A program made the position numbers and the translations under genes. The notes beneath the pieces were generated by a model that was not told the DNA's origin, made no database searches, and saw only the letters and a program-made list of their open reading frames with translations. From contig DASZJL010000014.1 of NCBI GenBank assembly GCA_035948135.1, positions 1 to 12,440 of the forward strand: DNA of 12,440 nt, in the 5' to 3' direction. This document shows positions 5,760-12,440 of this stretch, in pieces; the first letter of the stretch is position 1, and every line of letters starts with the position of its first letter. This DNA comes from CADDZP01 sp035948135. Lineage in GTDB: Bacteria; Actinomycetota; Acidimicrobiia; Acidimicrobiales; AC-14.

Positions 5760-6914
5760 CTACCCGGTTGGGGCGAGAGTCCCCAGGAGGCCGTCGGCCT
5801 CGCCATTGATGCCCGCCGTGAAGTACAGCGTGTTCGTGCCCGCGCCGTGGGCGCCGTTCCCGAAGCGCATCCCCCACAGACCGGAGATGACGATCGGGCC
5901 GCCCTCAGGCTTGGTCAGCTCGCCGCGGAAAGTGCCGCTCCGGTCGAAGACGTTGATCCGTCCGTTACCGAAGTTGCCGACGAGGAGGTCGCCGCCGAAG
6001 GCGCCGAACGTGGACGGCGCGAGCGTGACCGCCCATGGAGAGTCGAGCTTGCCGCGACTGACGAATCGCTGGAGGAGGTCGCCGTTCGGGGCGAACTCGT
6101 CGACGAACCCGTTGCCGGGCCGGGCCAGGTCGTCCATCTTGCCGGGCTTCTGCTTGGCGAAGGTCACGAAGAGAGTTCCACCGATGCTGTGGATCCCGAA
6201 GGGTGCGAAGCCGGCCGGGACCAGAGGGTCGGTGAAGGTGTTGACCATGTTGAAGTTGCTGTCGAACACTTCGACCTGTCCGAAGCGGAAGTTCGTGGCG
6301 TACAACATCTTCCCGTTCGGCGTGGACACCAGCGTGAGGCCCTTGTAGACGGCGCCGACGTCGCCCGCAGCGTCGGTGACGGTCGACCGGTCGACGGCCG
6401 TCACGGCGTGGGTCGCATCGACGTTGGGGTTCCAGCCGGCGATGGTTCCGTCCTCGGTCGCGAAGAGGAAGTTGCTGGTTCCGGAGGCTCCGCCCTTGGA
6501 GACCTCAAAGGTCGTGTCCGTGGGGGTGAACGTGTTGAACGTTGTGCCGTCGGGCGACCCCACGGCGCCCGCTCCGGACGACGGCGCGGCCGGGATGGTG
6601 ACCACCGTCGGCGTCCCCGGCGGTTGCGGGAACGGGTTCCCTGCTCCGTCATAGACCGTCGACACGCCGGCATGATTGTCCGACACCCACAACGGGCTGC
6701 CGGGGCCGTTGCTCATACCCCAGGGGTTGACCAGGTTGGGGTCGGTATGGGCGGCCAGACCGGGGATGTTTGAGACCAGGTTGGTCTGCACATAGGAGCG
6801 ACCGACGCGTCCGCGGCTCGCGAACGCGGGCTGCAGGCTGAGCACCGCAGCCGCGGGAAGCGCCAGGGCGACAACCGACAACTTGGTGCGCGTCAACAAT
6901 CGTCTCTTCTTCAT
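5760..6914 (-). CDS. Secreted TIGR03118-family beta-propeller protein
   Basis: 384 residues. A basic start (MKKRRLLTRTK), a hydrophobic core and AFAS around residue 30 form a Sec signal peptide. The mature start, SYVQTNLVSNIPGLAAHTDPNLVNPWGMS, is the hallmark of the TIGR03118 family. Repeated blade-like segments follow, for example LWVSDNHAGVSTVYDGAG, NFLFATEDGTIAGWNP, KMLYATNFRFGQVEVFDSNF, FVDEFAPNGDLLQRFVS and DLLVGNFGNGRINVFDRSG, as in NHL-type propellers. In other bacteria some members carry a PEP-CTERM anchor; none is present here, so it is probably released. Function is not known. The start is decided by AAAGGAG (6930-6924): it abuts the ATG at 6923 but lies 9 nt from the ATG at 6914, so 6914 is preferred. 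Confidence 0.9.
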   Translation of the reverse strand: MKKRRLLTRTKLSVVALALPAAAVLSLQPAFASRGRVGRSYVQTNLVSNIPGLAAHTDPNLVNPWGMSNGPGSPLWVSDNHAGVSTVYDGAGNPFPQPPGTPTVVTIPAAPSSGAGAVGSPDGTTFNTFTPTDTTFEVSKGGASGTSNFLFATEDGTIAGWNPNVDATHAVTAVDRSTVTDAAGDVGAVYKGLTLVSTPNGKMLYATNFRFGQVEVFDSNFNMVNTFTDPLVPAGFAPFGIHSIGGTLFVTFAKQKPGKMDDLARPGNGFVDEFAPNGDLLQRFVSRGKLDSPWAVTLAPSTFGAFGGDLLVGNFGNGRINVFDRSGTFRGELTKPEGGPIVISGLWGMRFGNGAHGAGTNTLYFTAGINGEADGLLGTLAPTG

Positions 6915-6923
6915 GGGGAGCAT

Positions 6924-6930
6924 CTCCTTT
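6924..6930 (-). promoter_or_regulatory. Ribosome binding site that decides the TIGR03118 start
   Basis: AAAGGAG on the minus strand is directly against an ATG at 6923 and 9 nt from the ATG at 6914. Only the latter spacing is usable for a ribosome, so translation should begin at 6914. Confidence 0.75.
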
Positions 6931-6967
6931 GGCGAGCAGTAGAGGGGTGGGGGCTCGCGCTCGCCGG

Positions 6968-6987
6968 TAGATAGGACCCGGAGTTAC
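6968..6987 (-). promoter_or_regulatory. Shared 20-bp promoter/operator motif, copy 2 (upstream of TIGR03118 gene)
   Basis: On the minus strand it reads GTAAC-T-CCGG-GT-CCTATCTA, identical at 17 of 20 positions to copy 1 at 2407-2426. It ends 53 nt before its start codon (49 nt for copy 1). The matching distance and orientation support a transcription signal common to both exported-protein genes. Confidence 0.5.
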
Positions 6988-7159
6988 CGGGTCATCCTCT
7001 GTTCGCAGAGCAGCGGTCAACCGATCGAATCGTTCGTGCCACAGCGCAGCAAGCGGGACGAGCCGATTGGACGACGCTTGTTCACCGGATCGTAAGGGTG
7101 CGCGGCCCGCGTTCTCGTCCGGGCGGCGGGACAATCGCAGGCATCAACGGACCGCCTGC

Positions 7160-8152
7160 ATGAGACGCCGCCACCGAAAGGTCAGCGCTCTGTCGTTCAT
7201 CGGCGCTCTGTCGGTTCTATCGCTCGCCGGGTGCTCGAACCGAACGACCGCGCCGAACCTGAAACTCGACGCGGCGCGCGATGTCTTCGACGGCGACATC
7301 GGCGATCCGTTCGTGCTCCCCGTCACGTCCGCGGAGAAGACGAGCGAGTACCTCGTGTTCGGTACGAACGACGACCCGGCACACGTGCCGCTCGGCCGGT
7401 CGTTCGACCTCGTCCACTGGCAGCGCATCGGCGACGCCATGCCTGAGCTGCCGCCGTGGGCGGCGCCCGATCCCACGAACTCCCTCACCTGGGCACCCGC
7501 TGTCGTGCAGCGGGGCCACGACTACCTGATGTACGTCACCGTGCCGGAAAAAGCCAGCGGCCGGGAGTGCGTGGCGGCCACGGTTGCCACCGCCCCGGAG
7601 GGGCCGTACCACGACGCGCTTGGCGGCCCACTGCTCTGCCAGCGCGAGCTTGGTGGCTCGATCGACCCGACCGTCGTCACCGATGCCGGCGCGACGAGGC
7701 ACCTGCTGTGGAAGAACGACGGCAACTGCTGCGGGTTGCCGGTCGGCATCTGGGAGCAGCCGCTCGCGCCCGACGGCCTGCACGTCGTCGGCTCCGCCCA
7801 CCGCTTGATCGTCGCCGACCAGGCGTGGGAAGGCGGCGTGATCGAGGAGCCGGCCATGCTCGCGGCCAGCAGGGGTGGCTGGTGGCTCTTCTACTCGGGC
7901 AACGCCTGGGACGTCGCCGCCTACGGCACCGGTCTGGCGTACTGCAGCAGCATCCAGGGACCCTGCCGGAAGACGAAGTCAGGCCCGGTGCTGCAGAGCG
8001 CCCCCGGGCAGGCCTCGCCCGGCGGGCTCGAGACCTTCGTCGATCCTCACGGCACCCGATGGGCCGTGTTCGCCACGTGGAACCGGCCGGCGCGCAACGG
8101 CCGCTTCTACTGCTGCCGGTCGGTCGACCTCGCTCGTGTCAGGTCCTCGTAG
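7160..8152 (+). CDS. GH43-like five-bladed propeller lipoprotein (putative glycoside hydrolase)
   Basis: 330 residues. The signal peptide (RRRHRK, hydrophobic core, LAGC) puts the lipidated cysteine at residue 25. The GH43 acidic triad is recognisable: Asp49 in GDPFVLP (general base), Asp169 in GSIDPTVV (pKa modulator) and Glu229 in VIEEPAML (general acid). Typical blade motifs are also present (LTWAPAVVQRGHDYLMYVT, WWLFYSGNAW, ETFVDPHGTRWAVFATW). GH43 enzymes cut arabinose- or xylose-containing glycans; the substrate here is not predictable. Several cysteines (160, 190-191, 262, 269, 318-319) could form disulphides outside the cell. The ATG at 7160 lacks a clear Shine-Dalgarno but gives a complete signal peptide. 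Its last ~174 bp are overlapped by the convergent glycosyltransferase gene. Confidence 0.85.
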   Translation: MRRRHRKVSALSFIGALSVLSLAGCSNRTTAPNLKLDAARDVFDGDIGDPFVLPVTSAEKTSEYLVFGTNDDPAHVPLGRSFDLVHWQRIGDAMPELPPWAAPDPTNSLTWAPAVVQRGHDYLMYVTVPEKASGRECVAATVATAPEGPYHDALGGPLLCQRELGGSIDPTVVTDAGATRHLLWKNDGNCCGLPVGIWEQPLAPDGLHVVGSAHRLIVADQAWEGGVIEEPAMLAASRGGWWLFYSGNAWDVAAYGTGLAYCSSIQGPCRKTKSGPVLQSAPGQASPGGLETFVDPHGTRWAVFATWNRPARNGRFYCCRSVDLARVRSS

Positions 8153-9514
8153 CCGGCGGTCCACGGTGCCGGCGACGACGAACGCAAGCGCGGCTCCGTA
8201 ACAGAGCTGCGCCAGTCCGACGGCGTGGCGGTAGTCGAGGATCACGGCGAAGTAGTACGGGTAGCCGGCGACCACGACAGCCGCAGGCGCGGGCCACGCG
8301 GCCAGCGACCCGAGGGCGACCGCGCTCACCGCGTACCAGGGTTGCACCGGTGTCGTCACGAGGAACAGGGCGACGAGCACGATGGCGGCCGCCCGCGGCG
8401 CGTCCGGCCGGCGCCACACGATCCAGCCGAGGACTGAAAAGAGGGCGGCGACCGCCAATGCGCTGGCGGCCGGGCCCCGTAGCCCGAGGGCGCCGGCGAG
8501 CAAGAATCGCCCGCCGCCGCTGTAGTGCTCCTCTCGGAGGTAGCCGGGCAGGTAGCCGAGGACGCGAAGGCCAACGGCGTTGATGTGCGGCGCATACGAG
8601 ATCGCGGTCAATGCCGCTGCGGCCCCGGTCGCGCGTACCAGCGACCGCCAAGGCCGCGCCCGGGGAAGGCAAAGCACCACGAGCAAGAGCGCCGCCGGGT
8701 ACAGCTTGACGAGCGCAGCCGCACCGATGAGCAAGCCGACGGCGACGTCCCGTGCCGCGGACGCCGTCTTCTCGCCAGGCGGCAGGGCGACCACGAAGGC
8801 GGCGACCACCAACGCGACCGCCAGCCCGTCGACGTGGGCGTTGTGCACGAACTCGAAGACGGCGGCGGGGCACATCGCGTACAGCGCGACCCAGCGCGGG
8901 TCGCGGCGCCACCTGCGAAGGGCCAGCAGCACCAGGCCGATGACTGCCGCGTCGGTCGCCAGGCCGGCCACCTGCCACGCCTTGTCGTGCCCACGGTCGC
9001 CGCCGAGATCGTGCACGAGCGTGAACCAGGCCTCGGCGACCGGCGGGTAGATGGTGCGGTCGGCCGGGCGGTTGATGCGCGTGCATCCAGGTGGGCGGGC
9101 GAGAGCCGCGCAGCCGGCGACGTCGGGCCACAGCCACGGGTCACGCAACTTCGACAGCTCGGGCGCGAGGGGCGGAGCGGTGTACGGGTCGATCCCGTGC
9201 GCCTGCACGCGCCCGTCCCACGCGTACCGGTAGAGGTCGTCGGAGGTGTTCGGCGTCCCGACGAGGGCGACGGCGCGCAAGCCAACGGCGGCGCCGACGA
9301 CGAGGACGACGGCGAGCCGCCGAGGCAGGTGGAAGACGGCGACCACGGCCGTCAACCACGCCAGCGCCCAGACGCCCAGCTCGACGAGCAGCGTCCACCG
9401 GGCGTGCAGGATCGGCCCTCCGCGGCCCACCAGGAATGAGCAGGCGATGCCGCCGCTGGCGGCCGCCGAGAAGGCCAGGAGCGCCGCTCCCGAACGCCGC
9501 GTGATCCGACGCAT
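7979..9514 (-). CDS. GT-C family integral membrane glycosyltransferase (GT87/mannosyltransferase-like)
   Basis: 511 residues with roughly 10-12 membrane segments. The first external loop carries NTSDDLYRYAWDGRVQAHGIDPY (89-111), the acidic motif and DGRVQAxGxxPY signature of GT-C enzymes that use polyprenyl-phosphate sugars, for example actinobacterial mannosyltransferases. Further markers are TIYPPVAEAWF, FEFVHNAHVDGLAVAL and LVKLYPAALLLV. It probably adds a sugar from a lipid donor to an envelope glycan on the outer face of the membrane. The ATG at 9514 follows the epimerase TGA by 2 nt. The last ~57 residues, after the final membrane segment, are Arg/Pro/Gly-rich and lie over the 3' end of the GH43 gene; they may be a dispensable tail. 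The exact sugar and acceptor are unknown. Confidence 0.88.
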   Translation of the reverse strand: MRRITRRSGAALLAFSAAASGGIACSFLVGRGGPILHARWTLLVELGVWALAWLTAVVAVFHLPRRLAVVLVVGAAVGLRAVALVGTPNTSDDLYRYAWDGRVQAHGIDPYTAPPLAPELSKLRDPWLWPDVAGCAALARPPGCTRINRPADRTIYPPVAEAWFTLVHDLGGDRGHDKAWQVAGLATDAAVIGLVLLALRRWRRDPRWVALYAMCPAAVFEFVHNAHVDGLAVALVVAAFVVALPPGEKTASAARDVAVGLLIGAAALVKLYPAALLLVVLCLPRARPWRSLVRATGAAAALTAISYAPHINAVGLRVLGYLPGYLREEHYSGGGRFLLAGALGLRGPAASALAVAALFSVLGWIVWRRPDAPRAAAIVLVALFLVTTPVQPWYAVSAVALGSLAAWPAPAAVVVAGYPYYFAVILDYRHAVGLAQLCYGAALAFVVAGTVDRRLRGPDTSEVDRPAAVEAAVARRPVPRGEHGPSGAVRIDEGLEPAGRGLPGGALQHRA

Positions 9515-9516
9515 CC

Positions 9517-10563
9517 TCAGGGCGCGAACGATGCCGGCGCGTGCTGCCGCGCGAACTCGGTCATGCCCGCGTCGAAGGAGACTTGGGCGGCGAATCCCAA
9601 GCCGGCAGCCGCTCGCTGCGGTGAGGCGACGATGTGGCGGACGTCGCCGAGTCGCCACCGGCCGGTCACCTCGGGCCGCGGCGCGTTGGGCCCGGTCGCC
9701 TCACTCAGGGCCCATGCGACATCGCCGACGGTTCGCGGGCTGCCGCTGGCGACGTTGTAGGCACCCGGTTCGACGTCATCATTCAGCAGGGCGAGCACGT
9801 TGGCTCGGGCGACGTCGCGCACGTGGACGAAGTCGCGCATCTGGCGCCCATCCTCGAAGACCTGCGGCGGTCGTCCTCCGGCCAGCGCGCTGGCGAAGAT
9901 CGACGCGACGCCTGCGTAGGGAGAGTCCCGTGGCATCCGAGGTCCGTAGACGTTGTGGTAGCGCAGAGCGACGACGGTCGCGCCGGCCTCGCGGGCCCAT
10001 GTCTGACACAGGTGCTCCTGGTGCAGCTTGGTGGCGGCGTAGATGTTGCGCGGGTCTGCCGCCGCGTCCTCGGTGACCGGCGCCCACGTCAGGCGATGAC
10101 CACATCGCGGCACCGGACAACGCGGCTCGAACTGGCCGGCGCCGAGGTCGTCGATCAGGCGGGGCCGGGCTACGACCATTCCATGGTCGGCGCAGCGCGA
10201 GCGGCCGTCGCCGTAGACGACCATGCTGCTGGCGAGGACGAGGCGGCCGCTGAACGCCCGTTGCCACAAGGCGTCAAGCAAGACTGCGGTGCCGACGTCG
10301 TTGTGGGCCACGTAGTCGCACACGTCGCCGAAGTCGACGCCGAGGCCGACCTTGGAGGCCTGATGGCAGACGCCATCGATCCCGTCGACGGCCGACCTGG
10401 CGACTGCTGGATCACGGATGTCGCCCTCGACGAACTCGGCTCGCTCGTCGACTCGCGGCGTGCGCGCCCGATCCAGGACTCGCACCCGCACGCCGGCGTC
10501 GCACAGGGCCTCGACGACGTGGGAGCCGATGAACCCGGCCCCACCGGTGACGAGGACCCTCAC
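9517..10563 (-). CDS. NAD-dependent nucleotide-sugar epimerase with zinc-knuckle insertion (dTDP-L-rhamnose 4-epimerase-like)
   Basis: 348 residues, an extended short-chain dehydrogenase. The NAD motif is GGAGFIG (7-13). Catalytic residues are Ser in LASSMVVYG (~112-113) and Tyr175/Lys179 in YAATK. RYHNVYGPRMPRDSPYAG and DFVHVRDVARA are standard sugar-nucleotide epimerase blocks. Between the Ser and Tyr motifs lies an insertion with Cys124-x2-His127 and Cys149-x4-Cys154 (FEPRC, RCGHRLTW). This is typical of sequences annotated as dTDP-L-rhamnose 4-epimerases and probably binds zinc. It should supply an activated sugar for envelope glycan synthesis. The GTG at 10563 overlaps the kinase stop (GTGA), so it belongs to the two-component operon. 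Confidence 0.88.
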   Translation of the reverse strand: MRVLVTGGAGFIGSHVVEALCDAGVRVRVLDRARTPRVDERAEFVEGDIRDPAVARSAVDGIDGVCHQASKVGLGVDFGDVCDYVAHNDVGTAVLLDALWQRAFSGRLVLASSMVVYGDGRSRCADHGMVVARPRLIDDLGAGQFEPRCPVPRCGHRLTWAPVTEDAAADPRNIYAATKLHQEHLCQTWAREAGATVVALRYHNVYGPRMPRDSPYAGVASIFASALAGGRPPQVFEDGRQMRDFVHVRDVARANVLALLNDDVEPGAYNVASGSPRTVGDVAWALSEATGPNAPRPEVTGRWRLGDVRHIVASPQRAAAGLGFAAQVSFDAGMTEFARQHAPASFAP

Positions 10564-11801
10564 GCGTCCGGCGGCGCAGTGCCCGATACCGGCAGGCGCA
10601 CGGTGAACCGGCAGCCGTCGCCTTCGTTGCGCACGGAGATGCTGCCTTGATGCGCTTCCACCAGTCCCCGGGCGACGGCCAGCCCGAGTCCGGCGCCTCC
10701 GCTCCCCGGTGTCCGCGCGGCGTCCCCCCGGTAGGCCAACTCGAAGACGTGGTCGAGGTCGTCCTCGGGGATGCCGCCGCACGCGTCCCGGACGGACACG
10801 ACGGCCTCCGCGCCCGATTCATCCAAGACGGCCTCGATCCAGACCGTGCCTCCCGGCGCCGTGTGCCGGATGGCGTTGTCGAGCAGATTGCGCACGACGC
10901 GTGCCATCTCGGGCGTCGACAGCTCGACCACCGGCGACGGCTCACCGACGGCGCCCCGCAGGTCGATCCCCTTGGCGCCGGCGATCACCGAGGCGCTGGC
11001 GACCGCTTCGGACACCAGTTCGTCGAGGGGGACGCGCTCGAAGTCGAGCCCCAGGGCGCCGGCCTCGATGCGCGACAGTTCGAACAGGTCGTCCACGAGA
11101 CCCGACAGCCGGTCGACCTCACACCGCATCGTGCGGTAATAGCGGGCCACGGTCTCCGGCTCGTCGACCACGCCGTCCTCGAGAGCTTCGACCATGGCCC
11201 TGATGCCGGCGAGCGGCGTGCGCAGGTCGTGCGACACCCACGCGACGAGCTGGCGGCGGCTGTGCTCGATGGCGGCGCTCTGGGCTCTGGCTTCGTTCAA
11301 CCGAGCCGACGTCGCCTCCAACTCGGCCGCCAGTGACGCCAGTTCGGACGGTGCGTCGCGCCCGGCGCTGACCTCGCCGCCATCGTCATCCCCAAGCCCC
11401 CGGGCCATGGCGCCCAGCGACCGGCCGGCGGCCGCCACGCGACGGCCGAGGATCAGCCCGCTGAGGACGCCGACGGTGCCAGCGGCGACAAGGACCACGA
11501 CCAACGCGTGCAGGTCGTGGCTGGAGATGAACATGGCCGACGCGGCGGCGACGACACCGATGGTGACGGCGGCGACCGGCGCCAGGGCCGCGATGGCGGC
11601 CTGCAGCACGATGCTTCGCCGCCGCAGCCCCGAGAGGACGGCAACGGCGGCGAGGGCGGAGATGGCGGCTGCGCCCGCCGCGTACGCGGCGAGGGTGACA
11701 GCGTCGCCGGCGGGAAGACGGCCGACGACCGCCGCCGATGCCGTGGCGCCCGCACCTACCGTCGCGATCGCCGCGGGCAGCACCCACGCCCGTCTCGTCA
11801 T
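10560..11801 (-). CDS. Membrane-bound sensor histidine kinase
   Basis: 413 residues. Four membrane segments occupy ~8-28, 36-58, 66-90 and 98-118, with short loops between them and no extracellular sensor domain. A HAMP-like and coiled region (~119-180) leads to the H-box AWVSHDLRTPLAGI, with phosphorylated His191. The N-box is RNLLDNAIRHTAPGG, the G1 box VRDACGGIPEDD, the F box HVFELAYRGD and the G2 box GSGGAGLGLAVARGLVEAH. All are intact, so it should autophosphorylate and pass phosphate to the adjacent regulator. The signal may be read inside or at the membrane. The ATG at 11801 overlaps the regulator stop (ATGA). Upstream in-frame sequence to 11933 is out-of-frame noise over the regulator gene. 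Confidence 0.94.
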   Translation of the reverse strand: MTRRAWVLPAAIATVGAGATASAAVVGRLPAGDAVTLAAYAAGAAAISALAAVAVLSGLRRRSIVLQAAIAALAPVAAVTIGVVAAASAMFISSHDLHALVVVLVAAGTVGVLSGLILGRRVAAAGRSLGAMARGLGDDDGGEVSAGRDAPSELASLAAELEATSARLNEARAQSAAIEHSRRQLVAWVSHDLRTPLAGIRAMVEALEDGVVDEPETVARYYRTMRCEVDRLSGLVDDLFELSRIEAGALGLDFERVPLDELVSEAVASASVIAGAKGIDLRGAVGEPSPVVELSTPEMARVVRNLLDNAIRHTAPGGTVWIEAVLDESGAEAVVSVRDACGGIPEDDLDHVFELAYRGDAARTPGSGGAGLGLAVARGLVEAHQGSISVRNEGDGCRFTVRLPVSGTAPPDA

Positions 11802-12440
11802 GGCTCGAACCGGTAGCCGACGCCCCACACCGTGCAGATGTGACGCGGAGCCGACGGGTCGGCTTCGACCTTCTCGCGGAGCCGGCGGACGTGGACCGTC
11901 ACCGTCGACGTGTCGCCATAGGTGAAGCCCCACACGTCGGCCAGCAACTCCTCACGGCGGAACGCCTTGCGTGGATGGCGCATGAGGTAGGCGAGGAGGT
12001 CGAACTCGCGAGCCGTCAGCGACACGAGCTCGCGGTGCAACCGGGCCTCGTGGGCGACCGGGTCTACTTCGAGGTCGCCGGCGCGTAGGACGCCTGCCTC
12101 CTCGGTGGCAAGACCGCCAGCGGCGCGGCGCAGGACCGCTTTGACGCGCGCCGTCAGCTCCCTCGGCGAGAACGGCTTGGCGACGTAGTCGTCGGCGCCC
12201 AGTTCGAGGCCGGCGATGCGGTCGACCTCTTCCCCCCGGGCCGTCAGCATGATCACGGGTATCGGGGCCTTGGCCCGCAGCCGTCGACACACCTCGAGCC
12301 CGCTGAGGGAGGGGAGCATCAGGTCGAGGACCACGAGGTCGGGCGGGTCCGACAACGCCTGTTCGAGCCCCCCGAGCCCGTCGTCGGCCGCTTCGACGAC
12401 GTAGCCCTCTCGCTCGAGGTAGCGCGTCACGACCTCGGCG
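11798..12440 (-). CDS. OmpR/PhoB-family response regulator, 5' end cut by window edge
   Basis: 213 residues are visible. The reading frame continues past the GTG at 12430 (preceding codons A-E-V) to the window edge, so roughly the first 10-15 residues, including the acidic pair of the receiver, are missing. The receiver has the phosphorylated Asp in LVVLDLMLPSLSG, the Thr in IMLTARGEE and the Lys in YVAKPFSPREL. The DNA-binding domain is a winged helix: LTAREFDLLAYLMRHPRKAFRREELLADVWG, then STVTVHVRRLREKVE and the closing CTVWGVGYRF hairpin. It is the first visible gene of the operon with the kinase, epimerase and glycosyltransferase, and its promoter lies outside the window. Likely targets include its own operon, but no binding site can be checked here. 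Confidence 0.94.
   Translation of the reverse strand, partial: AEVVTRYLEREGYVVEAADDGLGGLEQALSDPPDLVVLDLMLPSLSGLEVCRRLRAKAPIPVIMLTARGEEVDRIAGLELGADDYVAKPFSPRELTARVKAVLRRAAGGLATEEAGVLRAGDLEVDPVAHEARLHRELVSLTAREFDLLAYLMRHPRKAFRREELLADVWGFTYGDTSTVTVHVRRLREKVEADPSAPRHICTVWGVGYRFEP

Larger units (their letters stand above)
6915..7159. promoter_or_regulatory. Divergent intergenic region between TIGR03118 and GH43 genes
   Basis: This 245-bp gap holds the Shine-Dalgarno and the shared 20-bp motif of the minus-strand gene. It also holds ACCCGG-N5-CCGGGT (6976-6992), which overlaps that motif. On the plus side there is a possible -10, GACAAT (7130-7135), and a 6-bp inverted repeat (GCAGGC 7137-7142, GCCTGC 7154-7159) that abuts the GH43 start codon. 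No small gene is supported in it. Confidence 0.45.

Noticed and set aside
5847..6773. Open frame of about 300 codons on the plus strand over the TIGR03118 gene
   Set aside because: Antisense to a clearly recognised secreted protein; composition is Gly/Arg/Glu/Val noise.
6976..6992. ACCCGG-N5-CCGGGT palindrome as a dimer operator
   Set aside because: The symmetry is absent from the other copy of the shared motif, so it is probably incidental.
9634..10650. Open frame of about 340 codons on the plus strand over the epimerase gene
   Set aside because: Low-complexity Asp/Gly/Val content and no motif; the minus strand encodes an intact dehydrogenase.
1..12440. CRISPR arrays, tRNA/rRNA genes, insertion sequences, prophage or toxin-antitoxin genes
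   Set aside because: No regularly spaced repeats, cloverleaf sequences, transposase motifs or terminal repeats were seen on reading either strand.

Overview
The window is GC-rich (about two thirds G+C by eye). Its genes are packed with overlapping stop/start codons, GTG starts are frequent and several genes lack a Shine-Dalgarno sequence. With an OmpR-type two-component operon, lipoproteins, a Tat substrate and a GT-C glycosyltransferase, this points to a chromosomal segment of an actinomycete. A lineage such as Acidimicrobiia is possible, but that is only a guess. No rRNA, tRNA, CRISPR array, insertion sequence or phage gene was seen.

Region 1 (1-945): a truncated MerR-family regulator on the minus strand faces a small SnoaL/NTF2-like protein on the plus strand. 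Between them lie a MerR-style 19-bp-spacer promoter and a perfect 10-bp inverted repeat, which looks like a divergent control region.

Region 2 (988-2357, minus): a lipoprotein cupredoxin (type-1 copper site) is translationally coupled by an ATGA overlap to a Tat-exported metallophosphoesterase. I recognise this as a recurring pair in other bacteria. Upstream is a 20-bp motif that recurs almost identically upstream of the secreted TIGR03118 protein in region 4.

Region 3 (2513-5705): a putative isoprenoid-lipid or quinone module. It holds an SRPBCC protein, a divergent UbiA-like membrane protein, a UbiE/Coq5-like methyltransferase and a geranylgeranyl-reductase-family flavoprotein. The methyltransferase and UbiA-like genes overlap; the reductase is divergent from them and the SRPBCC gene converges on them. 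A hairpin after the reductase probably terminates transcription from both sides.

Region 4 (5760-8152): a secreted TIGR03118-type beta-propeller protein (minus) and a divergent GH43-like lipoprotein (plus) share a 245-bp intergenic region.

Region 5 (7979-12440, minus): a four-gene coupled operon encodes a response regulator (cut by the right edge), a histidine kinase with four membrane segments, a zinc-knuckle NAD-dependent nucleotide-sugar epimerase and a GT-C glycosyltransferase. The glycosyltransferase gene runs about 174 bp into the 3' end of the convergent GH43 gene. The context suggests regulated cell-envelope glycan synthesis next to an exported glycan-active enzyme.

The best candidates for something not well described are the region 3 lipid module with its atypical UbiA-like protein, the shared 20-bp promoter motif of the secreted-protein genes, and the sensor-to-glycosyltransferase operon.
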